From: Streptomyces sp. TSRI0107
GTDB taxonomy: Bacteria > Actinomycetota > Actinomycetes > Streptomycetales > Streptomycetaceae
Length of the DNA: 64,000 bases
Direction of reading: 5' to 3'
NCBI RefSeq assembly: GCF_001905845.1
Contig: NZ_LIVZ01000005.1
Location: forward strand, 496,001-560,000
The notes below the pieces were generated by a model that worked only from the letters and a program-made list of their open reading frames with translations, did not search any database and was not told the DNA's origin. This document shows positions 54,054 through 62,614 of this stretch, in pieces. The position numbers and the translations under genes are program-made. Positions within the stretch are counted from its first letter, which is position 1. Every line of letters begins with the position of its first letter.

Positions 54054-56017
54054 TGCCCGGCCTGAACACCGCCACCCGCGGCCGGCTGCTCTTCGGCGGC
54101 GACTACAACCCCGAACAGTGGCCCGAGGAGACCTGGCACGAGGACGTCCGGCTGATGAAGGACGCCGGCGTCAACTCCGTCACCCTCGGCGTCTTCTCCT
54201 GGTCGAAGCTGGAACCCGAGCCCGGGGCACGGGAGTTCGGCTGGCTGGACACGCTGATGGACCTGATGCACGACCACGGCATCGGCGTCGTCCTCGCCAC
54301 CCCCACCGCCTCGCCCCCGCCCTGGCTCGGCCGGCTGCACCCCGAGACCCTGCCCCGGGACGCCGACGGCCGGACCGAGCACTGGGGCGGACGGCAGCAC
54401 TTCTCGCACTCCAGCGCCGTCTACCGCCGGCACGCCGCCGCCATCACCGAGGACCTGGCCGCCCGCTACGGCGGCCACCCCGCCCTCACGATGTGGCACA
54501 TCAACAACGAGTACTGCACCTTCGACCACGGCGACGAGGCCGCCGCCCGCTTCCGCACCTGGCTCCGGCGCCGCTACGGCAGCCTCGACGCCCTCAACAC
54601 CGCCTGGGGCACCGCCTTCTGGAGCCAGGGCTACGACACCTGGGACGGTGTCATCCCGCCCCGCCGCGCCCACTACCTGCACAACCCCGCACAGGTGCTG
54701 GACTTCCGGCGCTTCACCTCCGACATGCTGCTGGAGTGCTACACCGCCGAACGGGACATCGTCCGGCGGCACACCCCGCACCTCCCGGTCACCACCAACT
54801 TCATGCCGCTGTGGACGGGCCAGGACGCCTGGCGCTGGGCCGAGGAGGAGGACGTCGTCTCCGTCGACCTCTACCCCGACCCGCGCGACCCGCTCGGCGC
54901 GCAGCACGGCGCCCTCGTCCAGGACATGACCCGCTCCCAGGCGGGCGGCCCCTGGATGCTGATGGAGCAGGCGGCGGGCCCGGTCAACTGGCGCGGCGTC
55001 AACCACCCCAAGCCCCGCGGGCTCAACCGGCTCTGGTCCCTCCAGGCCGTGGCCCGCGGCGCGGACGCCGTCTGCTACTTCCAGTGGCGGCAGTCCCGGC
55101 AGGGCGCGGAGAAGTTCCACTCCGGGATGGTCAGCCACGCGGGGGAGCGGGGCCGCACCTTCCAGGAGGTCAAGCGGCTCGGCGCGGACTTCCGAAAGCT
55201 CGGCGAGGTCACCGGCACCGGCATCACCGCGGACGTGGCGATCCTGCACGACTGGCACGCCTGGTGGGCCGGCGCCCAGGACGGCCGCCCGTCCACCCGG
55301 GTCGACCACCCCGCCGTGCTGCACGCCTGGCACCGGGCCCTGTGGGAGGCCCACCTCACCACCGACTTCGCCCACCCCGAGCACGACCTGAGCCGCTACC
55401 GCCTGGTCGTCGTCCCACAGCTCTACCTGCTCACCGACGCGGCGATCGAGAACCTGCTCGGCTACGTCCGCGAGGGCGGCACCCTCGTCTGCGGCTTCCT
55501 CACCGGCGTCGCCGACGAGGACGACCGGGTCCGCCCCGGCGGCATGGACGCCCGGCTGCGGGAGCTGTTCGGCATCCGCGTGCTGCACGAGTGGTGGCCG
55601 CTGGACGAGGGGGAGACCGCCGAGTGCGAAGGCTTTTGCGGCACGCTGTGGTCGGAGGAGATCGAGGCCGCGGACGACGTCACCGAGACCGTCCCCTACA
55701 AGGGCGGTGAGCTGGACGGGCTGCCCGCGCTGCTGCGCAGGGACCGCGCCTGGTACCTCTCCACCCTCCCCGAGCCGGACGCCCTGCGCGCCCTGCTGTC
55801 CCGCGCCGCGGCCAAGGCCGGGGTGCGCCCGGTCCTCGACGGACTCCCGGCCACGGTGGAGGCGGTCCGCCGCGGCGGGCTGCTGTTCGTGCTGAACCAC
55901 GGCCGCGAGCCGGTGACCGTGCCCGTGCCGGGCCGCCACCACGACCTGCTCACCGGGACGACGGTGACGGACGAGGTCCGCCTCGACCGCTACGGCGTGG
56001 CGGTGCTGCGGCCATGA
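54053..56017 (+). CDS. GH42 beta-galactosidase, intracellular
   Basis: A 654-residue family 42 beta-galactosidase, expected to remove galactose from xyloglucan side chains after uptake. The barrel has FGGDYNPEQWPEETWHEDV at the start, the acid/base Glu near residue 153 in MWHINNEYCTF, and the nucleophile region LMEQAAGPVNW near 305. A trimerisation domain (VVPQLYLLTDAAIENLLGYV) and a small C-terminal beta domain follow. No signal peptide. Its ATG overlaps the GH74 TGA (TGATG) and its stop overlaps the GH95 start (ATGA), so translation is coupled through the run. Confidence 0.92.
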   Translation: MPGLNTATRGRLLFGGDYNPEQWPEETWHEDVRLMKDAGVNSVTLGVFSWSKLEPEPGAREFGWLDTLMDLMHDHGIGVVLATPTASPPPWLGRLHPETLPRDADGRTEHWGGRQHFSHSSAVYRRHAAAITEDLAARYGGHPALTMWHINNEYCTFDHGDEAAARFRTWLRRRYGSLDALNTAWGTAFWSQGYDTWDGVIPPRRAHYLHNPAQVLDFRRFTSDMLLECYTAERDIVRRHTPHLPVTTNFMPLWTGQDAWRWAEEEDVVSVDLYPDPRDPLGAQHGALVQDMTRSQAGGPWMLMEQAAGPVNWRGVNHPKPRGLNRLWSLQAVARGADAVCYFQWRQSRQGAEKFHSGMVSHAGERGRTFQEVKRLGADFRKLGEVTGTGITADVAILHDWHAWWAGAQDGRPSTRVDHPAVLHAWHRALWEAHLTTDFAHPEHDLSRYRLVVVPQLYLLTDAAIENLLGYVREGGTLVCGFLTGVADEDDRVRPGGMDARLRELFGIRVLHEWWPLDEGETAECEGFCGTLWSEEIEAADDVTETVPYKGGELDGLPALLRRDRAWYLSTLPEPDALRALLSRAAAKAGVRPVLDGLPATVEAVRRGGLLFVLNHGREPVTVPVPGRHHDLLTGTTVTDEVRLDRYGVAVLRP

Positions 56018-58209
56018 GCACCACACCCGTGCACGCCACCTGGGAACCCCGGCCGGCCGGCCGCTGGGAGGACGCCTTCCTCAGCGGCAACGGCCGGCAC
56101 GGCGCCCTTGTGTTCGGTGACCCGAACGACGACCGGGTCATCGTCACCCATCACACCCTCGTCCGCCCGGACGGCGACGACCACCGCCGCCGCCCGCCCC
56201 AGCTCGCCGCCGGGCTCGCCGCCCTCCAGGACCGGCTGCTCGCGGGCGACACCACCGCCGCCGAGACCTTCACCGACGGCCGCCCCCTGCAATGGGTGCG
56301 CCCCTTCCACCCGGCGTTCCGGACCCGCCTGCGCCGCGCGGACACCCGCGACGCGCCCTACCGCCGGTCGGTCGACTTCACCACCGGCGAGGTCACCGCC
56401 GTCCACGACGGCTGGACCAGCCGCGTCTTCGTCTCCCGCGCCGACGACGTGATCGTCCAGCGGGTCACCGCCCCCGGCCTCACCGCCGACCTGTGCCTGG
56501 ACCCCCGCCTCCCCGGCGCCCCGCACGGCCTCGGCGTCGGCGACGGAGCCGTCCTCATCCCCGAGGGCGCCCTGCTCAGTCTGCGCGTGCGCTACCCGGA
56601 CGGCGACCTCGCCTACACCGGCGTCACCCTGGCCGCCGTCGAGGGCGGCACGACCAGGCTCGCGCCGCCCGGCGCCCGCGTCGAGGGCGCGGCGTCCGTG
56701 CTGCTCCTCACCCGGGTGCGCCGCCACACCGGCGAGCTGGACGTACTGGCCGAGGGCCGCGCCCTGCGCGACCTGCTGAACGGCACCTCCTACGACGAAC
56801 TCCTGGCCCGGCACACCGCCCGGCACCGCGCCGCCTACCGCCGCGTCACCCTCGACCTGGCCGCCGACCCGGCCGAGCGCGCCCTGCCGGGCTCCGAGCT
56901 GCTGGCCCGCCCGCAGAGCCCGGCGCTGCTGGAGCGCCTGTTCGCCGCCGGCCGGTACCACCTGCTGTCCGCGAGCGGCATGCTCCCGCCCCGCCTCGTC
57001 GGCCTGTGGACCGGCGACTGGAACACCGCCTGGTCCGGCGCGTTCACCAACGACGCCAACCTGGGCCTCCAGACCGCCTCCGCCGCGGCCGCCGCCCTGC
57101 CCGAGGTGACCGAGGCGCACGCCGCCCTCGTGCACGGGCAGCTGGACGACTGGCGGGACAACGCCCGCGCCGTCTTCGGCGCGCGCGGAGTCGTCGCGCC
57201 CGCCCACACCGACGGCGAGTCCGGGCACACGTACCACTTCAGCCGCGAATACCCCCTGCACCTGTGGACCGCCGGAGCCGACTGGCTGCTCAAGCCGCTC
57301 GTCGACCACGACGAGACCCACGGCACCCGCGACCCGCGCACCGCCGCCGCGCTCGCCGAAGTCGCCCTCTTCTACGAGGACTTCCTCACCCGCACCGACG
57401 CCGACGGCCGGCTCGTGATCGTCCCCTCCTACTCGCCGGAGAACCGCCCGGCCAACGCGAGCTGGGGGACGGTCGACGCGGCCATGGACCTCTCCGCGGC
57501 CCGGCACGCCCTGCTGACCGCCGCCGCGTACCACCCCGAGCACGCCGGCCGCTGGCGTGCCCTCGCCGACCGGCTCCCCCCGCACCGGATCAACGAGGAC
57601 GGCGCCCTCGCCGAATGGGCCCGGCCCGGCCTGGAGGACTCCTACGACCACCGCCACCTCAGCCACCTGTACGGCGTCTGGCCGCTGGACGAGATCAACC
57701 CCTACGACACCCCCGGCCTGGCCGCGGCCGCCCACCGGGCGCTCGAACTGCGCGGCGCCGAGAACGACTCCGCGCACGGCCATCTGCACCACGCCCTGAT
57801 CGCCGCCCGCCTCCGCGACGCCGACCGGGTCGCGCACGCGCTCGACCAGGTGCTGGCCGGCGACTTCTTCCACGCCTCCCTGATGAGCGCCCACTATCCG
57901 AGGCGCGACGTCTACAACGCGGACGCCGCGCACACCCTGCCCGCCGTACTGATCGACATGCTCGTCCAGTCGACCCCCGACCGGCTCGTCCTGCTCCCCG
58001 CCCTCCCCGCCCGCCTTCCGGCGGGCGAACTGCGGGGCGTGCGCACCCGGTTCGGCGCGACGGTCGACCTCGCCTGGCGCCCCGACGGGACGACCGCGGT
58101 CGTACGGCCCTCCCGCACCGCCCGCGTGGAACTCAGGACCCCCTCCGGCGCCGAGCCGCTCGACCTGGTCGCCGGAGAGGACCGCGTCCTCGACCTGAGG
58201 ACGCGGTGA
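56014..58209 (+). CDS. GH95 alpha-L-fucosidase, intracellular
   Basis: A 731-residue family 95 enzyme, which removes alpha-1,2-linked fucose (or, in some members, galactose). The N-terminal beta domain opens with WEDAFLSGNGRHGALVFGD, then an (alpha/alpha)6 barrel carrying LVGLWTGDWNTAWSGAFTND and ANLGLQ, SPENRPANASWGTVDAAMDL, and YDHRHLSHLYGVWPLDEINP. The Asn and Asp positions fit the family's catalytic network. No signal peptide. Start overlaps GH42. Fucosylated side chains are the natural target in xyloglucan. GH12 follows after a 35-base gap with its own GGAAGGG site. Confidence 0.88.
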   Translation: MSTTPVHATWEPRPAGRWEDAFLSGNGRHGALVFGDPNDDRVIVTHHTLVRPDGDDHRRRPPQLAAGLAALQDRLLAGDTTAAETFTDGRPLQWVRPFHPAFRTRLRRADTRDAPYRRSVDFTTGEVTAVHDGWTSRVFVSRADDVIVQRVTAPGLTADLCLDPRLPGAPHGLGVGDGAVLIPEGALLSLRVRYPDGDLAYTGVTLAAVEGGTTRLAPPGARVEGAASVLLLTRVRRHTGELDVLAEGRALRDLLNGTSYDELLARHTARHRAAYRRVTLDLAADPAERALPGSELLARPQSPALLERLFAAGRYHLLSASGMLPPRLVGLWTGDWNTAWSGAFTNDANLGLQTASAAAAALPEVTEAHAALVHGQLDDWRDNARAVFGARGVVAPAHTDGESGHTYHFSREYPLHLWTAGADWLLKPLVDHDETHGTRDPRTAAALAEVALFYEDFLTRTDADGRLVIVPSYSPENRPANASWGTVDAAMDLSAARHALLTAAAYHPEHAGRWRALADRLPPHRINEDGALAEWARPGLEDSYDHRHLSHLYGVWPLDEINPYDTPGLAAAAHRALELRGAENDSAHGHLHHALIAARLRDADRVAHALDQVLAGDFFHASLMSAHYPRRDVYNADAAHTLPAVLIDMLVQSTPDRLVLLPALPARLPAGELRGVRTRFGATVDLAWRPDGTTAVVRPSRTARVELRTPSGAEPLDLVAGEDRVLDLRTR

Positions 58210-58244
58210 CCCCCGCAACTCCCCCCACCCATGGAAGGGACACC

Positions 58245-58958
58245 ATGGCAACACGCGTACCGAGCAGGATCACCAAGGCCCTGCTGGCCCCCGCCCTCGC
58301 GCTCGGCGCGACCGTCGGCCTGGCCTCCGCCCCCGCCCAGGCAGCCGTCTGGAACTCCTGCGACCAGTGGGGCAACACCACCCTGAACGGCTACACCCTC
58401 TACAACAACATCTGGGGATCCGGCGCGGGCAGCCAGTGCGTCTGGGCCAACTCCGGCACCAACTGGGGCGTCTGGGCGAACCACCCGAACACCGGCGGCA
58501 TCAAGTCCTACCCCAACTCCAAGAAGGTGATCAACAAGCCGATCACCTCGCTGACCTCGCTCACCAGCAACTACAACGTCACCGTCCCGTCGTCCGGCGC
58601 CTACAACACGTCGTACGACATCTGGGACACCGACTACGACTACGAGATCATGCTCTGGGTCAACCACAACGGCGCCGTCGGCCCGCTCGGCACCTCCCAG
58701 GGCAGCGTCACCCTCGGCGGCCACACCTGGAACGTCTACAAGGGCGACAACGGCGCCAACGAGGTCTTCTCGTTCCTGCGGACCTCCGACTCCACCTCCG
58801 GCTCGGTGAACATCCTGCCGATCCTGAAGTGGATCAAGGACACCAAGGGCTGGATGGGCAACGAGACCATCGGCGACGTCCAGTTCGGCTACGAGATCAC
58901 CTCGTCGTCCGGCGGCCTGGACTTCGTCACCAACAACCTGACCGTCAGCGGCGGCTGA
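58245..58958 (+). CDS. Secreted GH12 endo-glucanase/xyloglucanase
   Basis: A 237-residue family 12 enzyme cutting beta-1,4-glucans, in some members xyloglucan. The signal peptide runs to about residue 34 (ASAPAQAAVW). The jelly-roll domain has AVWNSCDQWGNTTLNGYTL, the nucleophile Glu near 134 in YEIMLWV, and the acid/base Glu near 217 in GYEITSS. It has no linker or cellulose-binding module, unlike many streptomycete GH12 cellulases. ATG 58245 follows GGAAGGG. Last gene of the plus-strand run; a terminator follows. Confidence 0.93.
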   Translation: MATRVPSRITKALLAPALALGATVGLASAPAQAAVWNSCDQWGNTTLNGYTLYNNIWGSGAGSQCVWANSGTNWGVWANHPNTGGIKSYPNSKKVINKPITSLTSLTSNYNVTVPSSGAYNTSYDIWDTDYDYEIMLWVNHNGAVGPLGTSQGSVTLGGHTWNVYKGDNGANEVFSFLRTSDSTSGSVNILPILKWIKDTKGWMGNETIGDVQFGYEITSSSGGLDFVTNNLTVSGG

Positions 58959-58970
58959 CACCCGCCGTAC

Positions 58971-59004
58971 CGGGGGCGCCCGGTCCCCTCTCCGGGCGCC
59001 CCCG
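58971..59004. terminator. Bidirectional terminator between GH12 and GH31
   Basis: Perfect 13-bp stem CGGGGGCGCCCGG / CCGGGCGCCCCCG with an 8-base loop between two converging genes. Confidence 0.8.
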
Positions 59005-59014
59005 CACGGTGCGG

Positions 59015-61057
59015 CTACTCCGTCACGGGCAGCCGCGCCCCGTCCCGCAGGAACAGCGGGATGCGGTCCAGCGGGGCGTCGACCGTCACGGCCCTGCCGC
59101 CCTCGTACGTCTCACCGGTCCACGCGTCCGTCCAGACCGCGCCCGCCGGCAGATAGGCCGTGCGGGCCGTCGCCCCCGCCGTCAGCACCGGCGCGACCAG
59201 CAGGTCCCGGCCGAAGAGATAGGCGTCGTCCACCGACCAGGCGGCCTGGTCCCCGGGGAACAGCAGGAACAGCGGCCGCATCACCGGCAGACCCTCCTCG
59301 TGGGCCTCGCGCATGACCTCCATGACGTACGGCTTCAGCCGCTCCCGCAGCCGCAGATAGCGCTCCAGGATCGCGCCGGCCTCCTCGCCGTACGACCACA
59401 CCTCGTTCGGGCCGCCGGTCATCTCCGGGCCCAGCGGCATGCCCGGGTCGCGGAAGCCGTGCAGCCGCATCAGCGGGGACAGCGCGCCGAACTGGAACCA
59501 GCGGACCATCACCTCCCGGTACGCCTCGTCGTCCGGGTCGCCGCCGTGGAAGCCGCCGATGTCGGTGTTCCACCAGGGGATGCCCGACAGGGCGGTGTTG
59601 AGGCCGGCCGCGATCTGACGGCGCAGCGTCGCGAAGTCGGTGCCGATGTCACCGGACCACAGGGCGGCGCCGTAGCGCTGACTGCCCGCCCACGCCGAGC
59701 GGTTGAGGGTGATGATCTCGTCCTCGCCGGACTCCTTCAGGCCCTCGTGGAAAGCGCGGGCGTTCTCCGCCGGATAGAGGTTGCCGACCTCCAGGCCCGG
59801 ACCCGCCCAGTAACGCAGGTTCTCCTGGAAGCCGGGCTTCAGCTCCGGCTCGCAGGCGTCCAGCCAGAACGCCTTGATGCCGTACGGGACGAGGTAGTTG
59901 TCGCGGACCCGGGACCAGACGAACTCCCGTGCCTCCGGGTTCGTCGCGTCGTAGAAGGCCACCTGGACCGTCGACGCGACCTCCTTGTCCGGCCAGTCGG
60001 CGTGCGCCGTCGGCCCGTACTGGGTGCCGATGAAATAGCCGCGCTGCTCCATCAGCGGATGGTTCTCGCTCAGCGGCGACACCGACGGCCAGACGCTCAC
60101 CACCAGCTTGATGCCCAGCTCGTCCAGCTCGCGGACCATCGCCGCCGGGTCCGGCCACTCCTTCGGGTCGAACTTCCACTCGCCGAGGTGCGTCCAGTGG
60201 AAGAAGTCGCAGACGATCACGTCGATGGGCAGGTTCCGGCGCCTGTACTCACGGGCCACCGCGAGGAGTTCGTCCTGCGTGCGGTAGCGCAGCTTGCACT
60301 GCCAGAAACCGGCCGCCCACTCCGGCAGCATCGGGGTGCGGCCCGTCACCGCGCTGTAGCGGCGCTGGGCGCCGGCCGGGTCGCCCGCGGTGATCCAGTA
60401 GTCGATCTGCCGGGCCGAGTCGGCCACCCAGCGGGTGCCGTTGTGCGCCAGCTCCACCCGGCCGATCGCCGGGTTGTTCCACAGCAGGGTGTAGCCGCGG
60501 CTGGAGGTGAGCACCGGGATGGCGACCTCGGCGTTGCGCTGGACCAGGTCCAGCACCAGGCCCTTCTGGTCCAGCCGGCCGTGCTGGTGCTGACCGAGGC
60601 CGTACAGCCGCTCGTCGTCGTACGCGGCGAAGCGCTGTTCGAGGCGGTGGTGGCCGTTGCCGACGGCGGTGTACAGCCGCGGGCCCGGCCACCAGAAGTG
60701 GGCGCGTTCCTCGGCCAGCAGCTCGCCGCCGTCGGAGCTGCGCAGGAAGCGGACCAGGCCCTCGGCGTCGACGTGCACGGTCAGCGCGCCGACGGTCAGC
60801 CGGGCCTCGCCGTCGCCCATCTTCAGGGTGCTCTCGGTGGGCGGGGCGGCGTCGAGCAGCGCGCCCGGCAGTCCTTCGAGGACCGGGCCGCCCAGCCGGG
60901 CCCGGACCCGGACCGCGTCCGGGCCCCACGGTTCGATCCGCAGCGTCTCCTGGCGGCCGCTCCACTCCAGCGCGCCGTCCCGCTCGCGGAACGTGCCGAC
61001 GGTCGGGGAGGACTGCGCGAGGCTGACCTTGGGCTGTGTTTCGGCAGGCTGAATCAC
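59015..61057 (-). CDS. GH31 alpha-xylosidase/alpha-glucosidase, intracellular
   Basis: A 680-residue family 31 enzyme, in this context expected to remove alpha-1,6-xylose from xyloglucan oligosaccharides (YicI-like). The N-terminal beta domain is followed by the barrel with PEWAAGFWQCKLRYRTQDEL, the block DVIVCDFFHWTHLGEWKFDP seen in alpha-xylosidases, nucleophile Asp near residue 400 in AFWLDACEPE, and the later SGDIGTDF acid/base region. No signal peptide. GTG 61057 follows CAGGAG. It lies downstream of lacI with a 89-base gap and no terminator, so it is probably in that transcript. Confidence 0.9.
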   Translation of the reverse strand: MIQPAETQPKVSLAQSSPTVGTFRERDGALEWSGRQETLRIEPWGPDAVRVRARLGGPVLEGLPGALLDAAPPTESTLKMGDGEARLTVGALTVHVDAEGLVRFLRSSDGGELLAEERAHFWWPGPRLYTAVGNGHHRLEQRFAAYDDERLYGLGQHQHGRLDQKGLVLDLVQRNAEVAIPVLTSSRGYTLLWNNPAIGRVELAHNGTRWVADSARQIDYWITAGDPAGAQRRYSAVTGRTPMLPEWAAGFWQCKLRYRTQDELLAVAREYRRRNLPIDVIVCDFFHWTHLGEWKFDPKEWPDPAAMVRELDELGIKLVVSVWPSVSPLSENHPLMEQRGYFIGTQYGPTAHADWPDKEVASTVQVAFYDATNPEAREFVWSRVRDNYLVPYGIKAFWLDACEPELKPGFQENLRYWAGPGLEVGNLYPAENARAFHEGLKESGEDEIITLNRSAWAGSQRYGAALWSGDIGTDFATLRRQIAAGLNTALSGIPWWNTDIGGFHGGDPDDEAYREVMVRWFQFGALSPLMRLHGFRDPGMPLGPEMTGGPNEVWSYGEEAGAILERYLRLRERLKPYVMEVMREAHEEGLPVMRPLFLLFPGDQAAWSVDDAYLFGRDLLVAPVLTAGATARTAYLPAGAVWTDAWTGETYEGGRAVTVDAPLDRIPLFLRDGARLPVTE

Positions 61058-61146
61058 GTGGCGTCTCCTGGAGACATGGGGGTGCCCCGGCAGGGGCGGA
61101 GAGGAGTGCCCCGGCGGGCGTGGCGGGCCGGGGACGGGGAGCGCCG

Positions 61147-62163
61147 TCAGGACGCGGCGGGTGCCGGTCCCGTGCTCGCGCGGATGGTCAGCTCGGGCGG
61201 GAGCAGGACGACTCGGTCGCCGCCCCGCCCGTCCAGCTTGGCGACCAGGTGCTCCACGGCGCGCCGGCCCATCTCCTGGGCGGGGATGGCGACCGACGTC
61301 AGCCGGACCGACGCCTGGACGGCGACCTGCTCCGGGCAGACGGCGACCACGGACACGTCCTCGGGCACGGCCCGCCCCTGCTGGCGCAGCAGCGCGAGCA
61401 GCGGCTCGACCGCCGCCTCGTTCTGGACGACGAACCCGGTGGTCGCCGGACGCTCGTCGAAGATCCGGGCGAGCGTCGCCGCCATGGCGTCGTACCCGCC
61501 CTCGCACGGCCGGTGCAGCACCCGCAGCCCCAGCTCGCGGGCGCGGGCGCGCAGTCCGTCGAGGGTGCGCTCGGCGAAGCCGGTGTGCCGCTCGTACACC
61601 GCGGCGGCCTCCCCGATGACGGCGATGTCGCGGTGGCCGAGCGACGCCAGATGCTCCACGCACAGCGCGCCGGTCGCCGCGAAGTCGAGGTCGACGCAGG
61701 TCAGCCCGGTGGTGTCGGCGGGCAGTCCGATCAGCACGGACGGCTGGTCGGAGGTGCCGCGCAGCAGCGGCAGCCGCTCGTCCTCCAGCTCGACGTCCAT
61801 CAGGATCATCGCGTCCGCGAGCCCGCTGCCGGTGACCCGGCGCACCGCGTCGGGCCCCTCCTCGCCGGTGAGCAGCAGGACGTCGTAGCCGTGGGTGCGG
61901 GCGGTGGTGGCCACCGCGATGGCGATCTCCATCATCACCGGCACGTACATGTCGGTGCGCAGCGGGATCATCAGCGCGATGATGTTCGACCGGCTGCTGG
62001 CCAGGGCCCGGGCACCGGCGTTGGGGTGGTAGCCCAGCTCCCGGATGCTCTGCTCGACCCGCTGCCGGGTGGTCGCGGAGATGGACCGCTTGCCGCTGAG
62101 GACATAGCTCACCGTGCTCGCCGAGACTCCGGCGTGCTGGGCGACCTCGGCGAGGGTGACCAT
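61147..62163 (-). CDS. LacI-family repressor of the xyloglucan locus
   Basis: A 338-residue LacI/GalR regulator. The helix-turn-helix is TLAEVAQHAGVSASTVSYVL at residues 3-22, with hinge helix HPNAGARALAS, followed by a periplasmic-binding-like sensor domain (NIIALMIPLRTDMYVPVMM ... AIPAQEMGRRAVEHLV). ATG 62163 follows GGAGAG. A palindrome of the TCGAAGCGCTTCGA type lies 18 bases upstream, so it should repress itself, and the same palindrome stands at the two promoters at the other end of the locus. The inducer is probably a xyloglucan-derived sugar; this is inferred. Confidence 0.9.
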   Translation of the reverse strand: MVTLAEVAQHAGVSASTVSYVLSGKRSISATTRQRVEQSIRELGYHPNAGARALASSRSNIIALMIPLRTDMYVPVMMEIAIAVATTARTHGYDVLLLTGEEGPDAVRRVTGSGLADAMILMDVELEDERLPLLRGTSDQPSVLIGLPADTTGLTCVDLDFAATGALCVEHLASLGHRDIAVIGEAAAVYERHTGFAERTLDGLRARARELGLRVLHRPCEGGYDAMAATLARIFDERPATTGFVVQNEAAVEPLLALLRQQGRAVPEDVSVVAVCPEQVAVQASVRLTSVAIPAQEMGRRAVEHLVAKLDGRGGDRVVLLPPELTIRASTGPAPAAS

Positions 62164-62180
62164 CCGCTCTCCAAGCTGTG

Positions 62181-62193
62181 TGAAGCGCTTCGA
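62181..62193. promoter_or_regulatory. LacI-type operator (site C), lacI autoregulation
   Basis: TGAAGCGCTTCGA matches the core palindrome with one end mismatch; it lies in the lacI leader 18 bases before the start codon. Confidence 0.75.
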
Positions 62194-62268
62194 CAACGCG
62201 CAATGCGAACTACGGCGGGTGAGGGTGGTTCGACAGTAGCTCCAGCGGAGGTGGGTGTCCATAGGCTG

Positions 62269-62282
62269 TCGAAGCGCTTCGA
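62269..62282. promoter_or_regulatory. LacI-type operator (site D)
   Basis: TCGAAGCGCTTCGA flanked by GT...CC, giving 16 symmetrical bases (GTCGAAGCGCTTCGAC). It lies 106 bases upstream of lacI and 37 bases before a short plus-strand frame. A TAGGCT -10-like box (62262-62267) touches it on the plus strand. Confidence 0.78.
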
Positions 62283-62318
62283 CTCCTTTCTCCCCGGCAA
62301 CCTCTCCGTCCCCCCGCA

Positions 62319-62504
62319 GTGAACAACAACCTCCGGGGCCGGGGCCACGGCCTGTGGCCGCACGCCGAGAAGGACGCCGACTGGCGGGACCAGCCCGCCG
62401 ACGAGACCATGATCTGGCCGAGCCGCCGGGGCGGCGCGGTGTGGGACATCCACCAGGGCGACATCGGCTGGAAGGCCCACCGCTACTCGGTCGGCATCGA
62501 CTGA
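62319..62504 (+). CDS. Short frame of 61 codons next to operator D, uncertain
   Basis: The product (NNNLRGRGHGLWPHAEKDAD, then WRDQPADETMIWPSRRGGAV and WDIHQGDIGWKAHRYSVGID) has protein-like composition with four Trp and balanced charge. GTG 62319 has no Shine-Dalgarno, and the frame is open upstream through the operator. It may be the C-terminal remnant of a lost gene or a small regulated protein. No family was recognised. Confidence 0.35.
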   Translation: MNNNLRGRGHGLWPHAEKDADWRDQPADETMIWPSRRGGAVWDIHQGDIGWKAHRYSVGID

Positions 62505-62524
62505 ACGGTCGCGCGCGGGGTGGT

Positions 62525-62553
62525 GCGACAGTCCGTTATCGGGTACATACGAT
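62525..62553 (+). promoter_or_regulatory. Promoter of the acyl-CoA dehydrogenase gene
   Basis: GCGACA (62525-62530) and TACGAT (62548-62553) are 17 bases apart, giving a start near 62560 and a leader of about 55 bases. Confidence 0.5.
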
Positions 62554-62614
62554 CGCGTAGCACCCGTCGGTAACCAATTGGACCTTGATCCCGATTCGCG
62601 GCGAGGTGAGCCTC

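Noticed and set aside
58367..61888. 1173-codon plus-strand frame through GH12, GH31 and lacI
   Set aside because: Antisense of GH31 and lacI and out of frame with GH12; no protein-family sequence.
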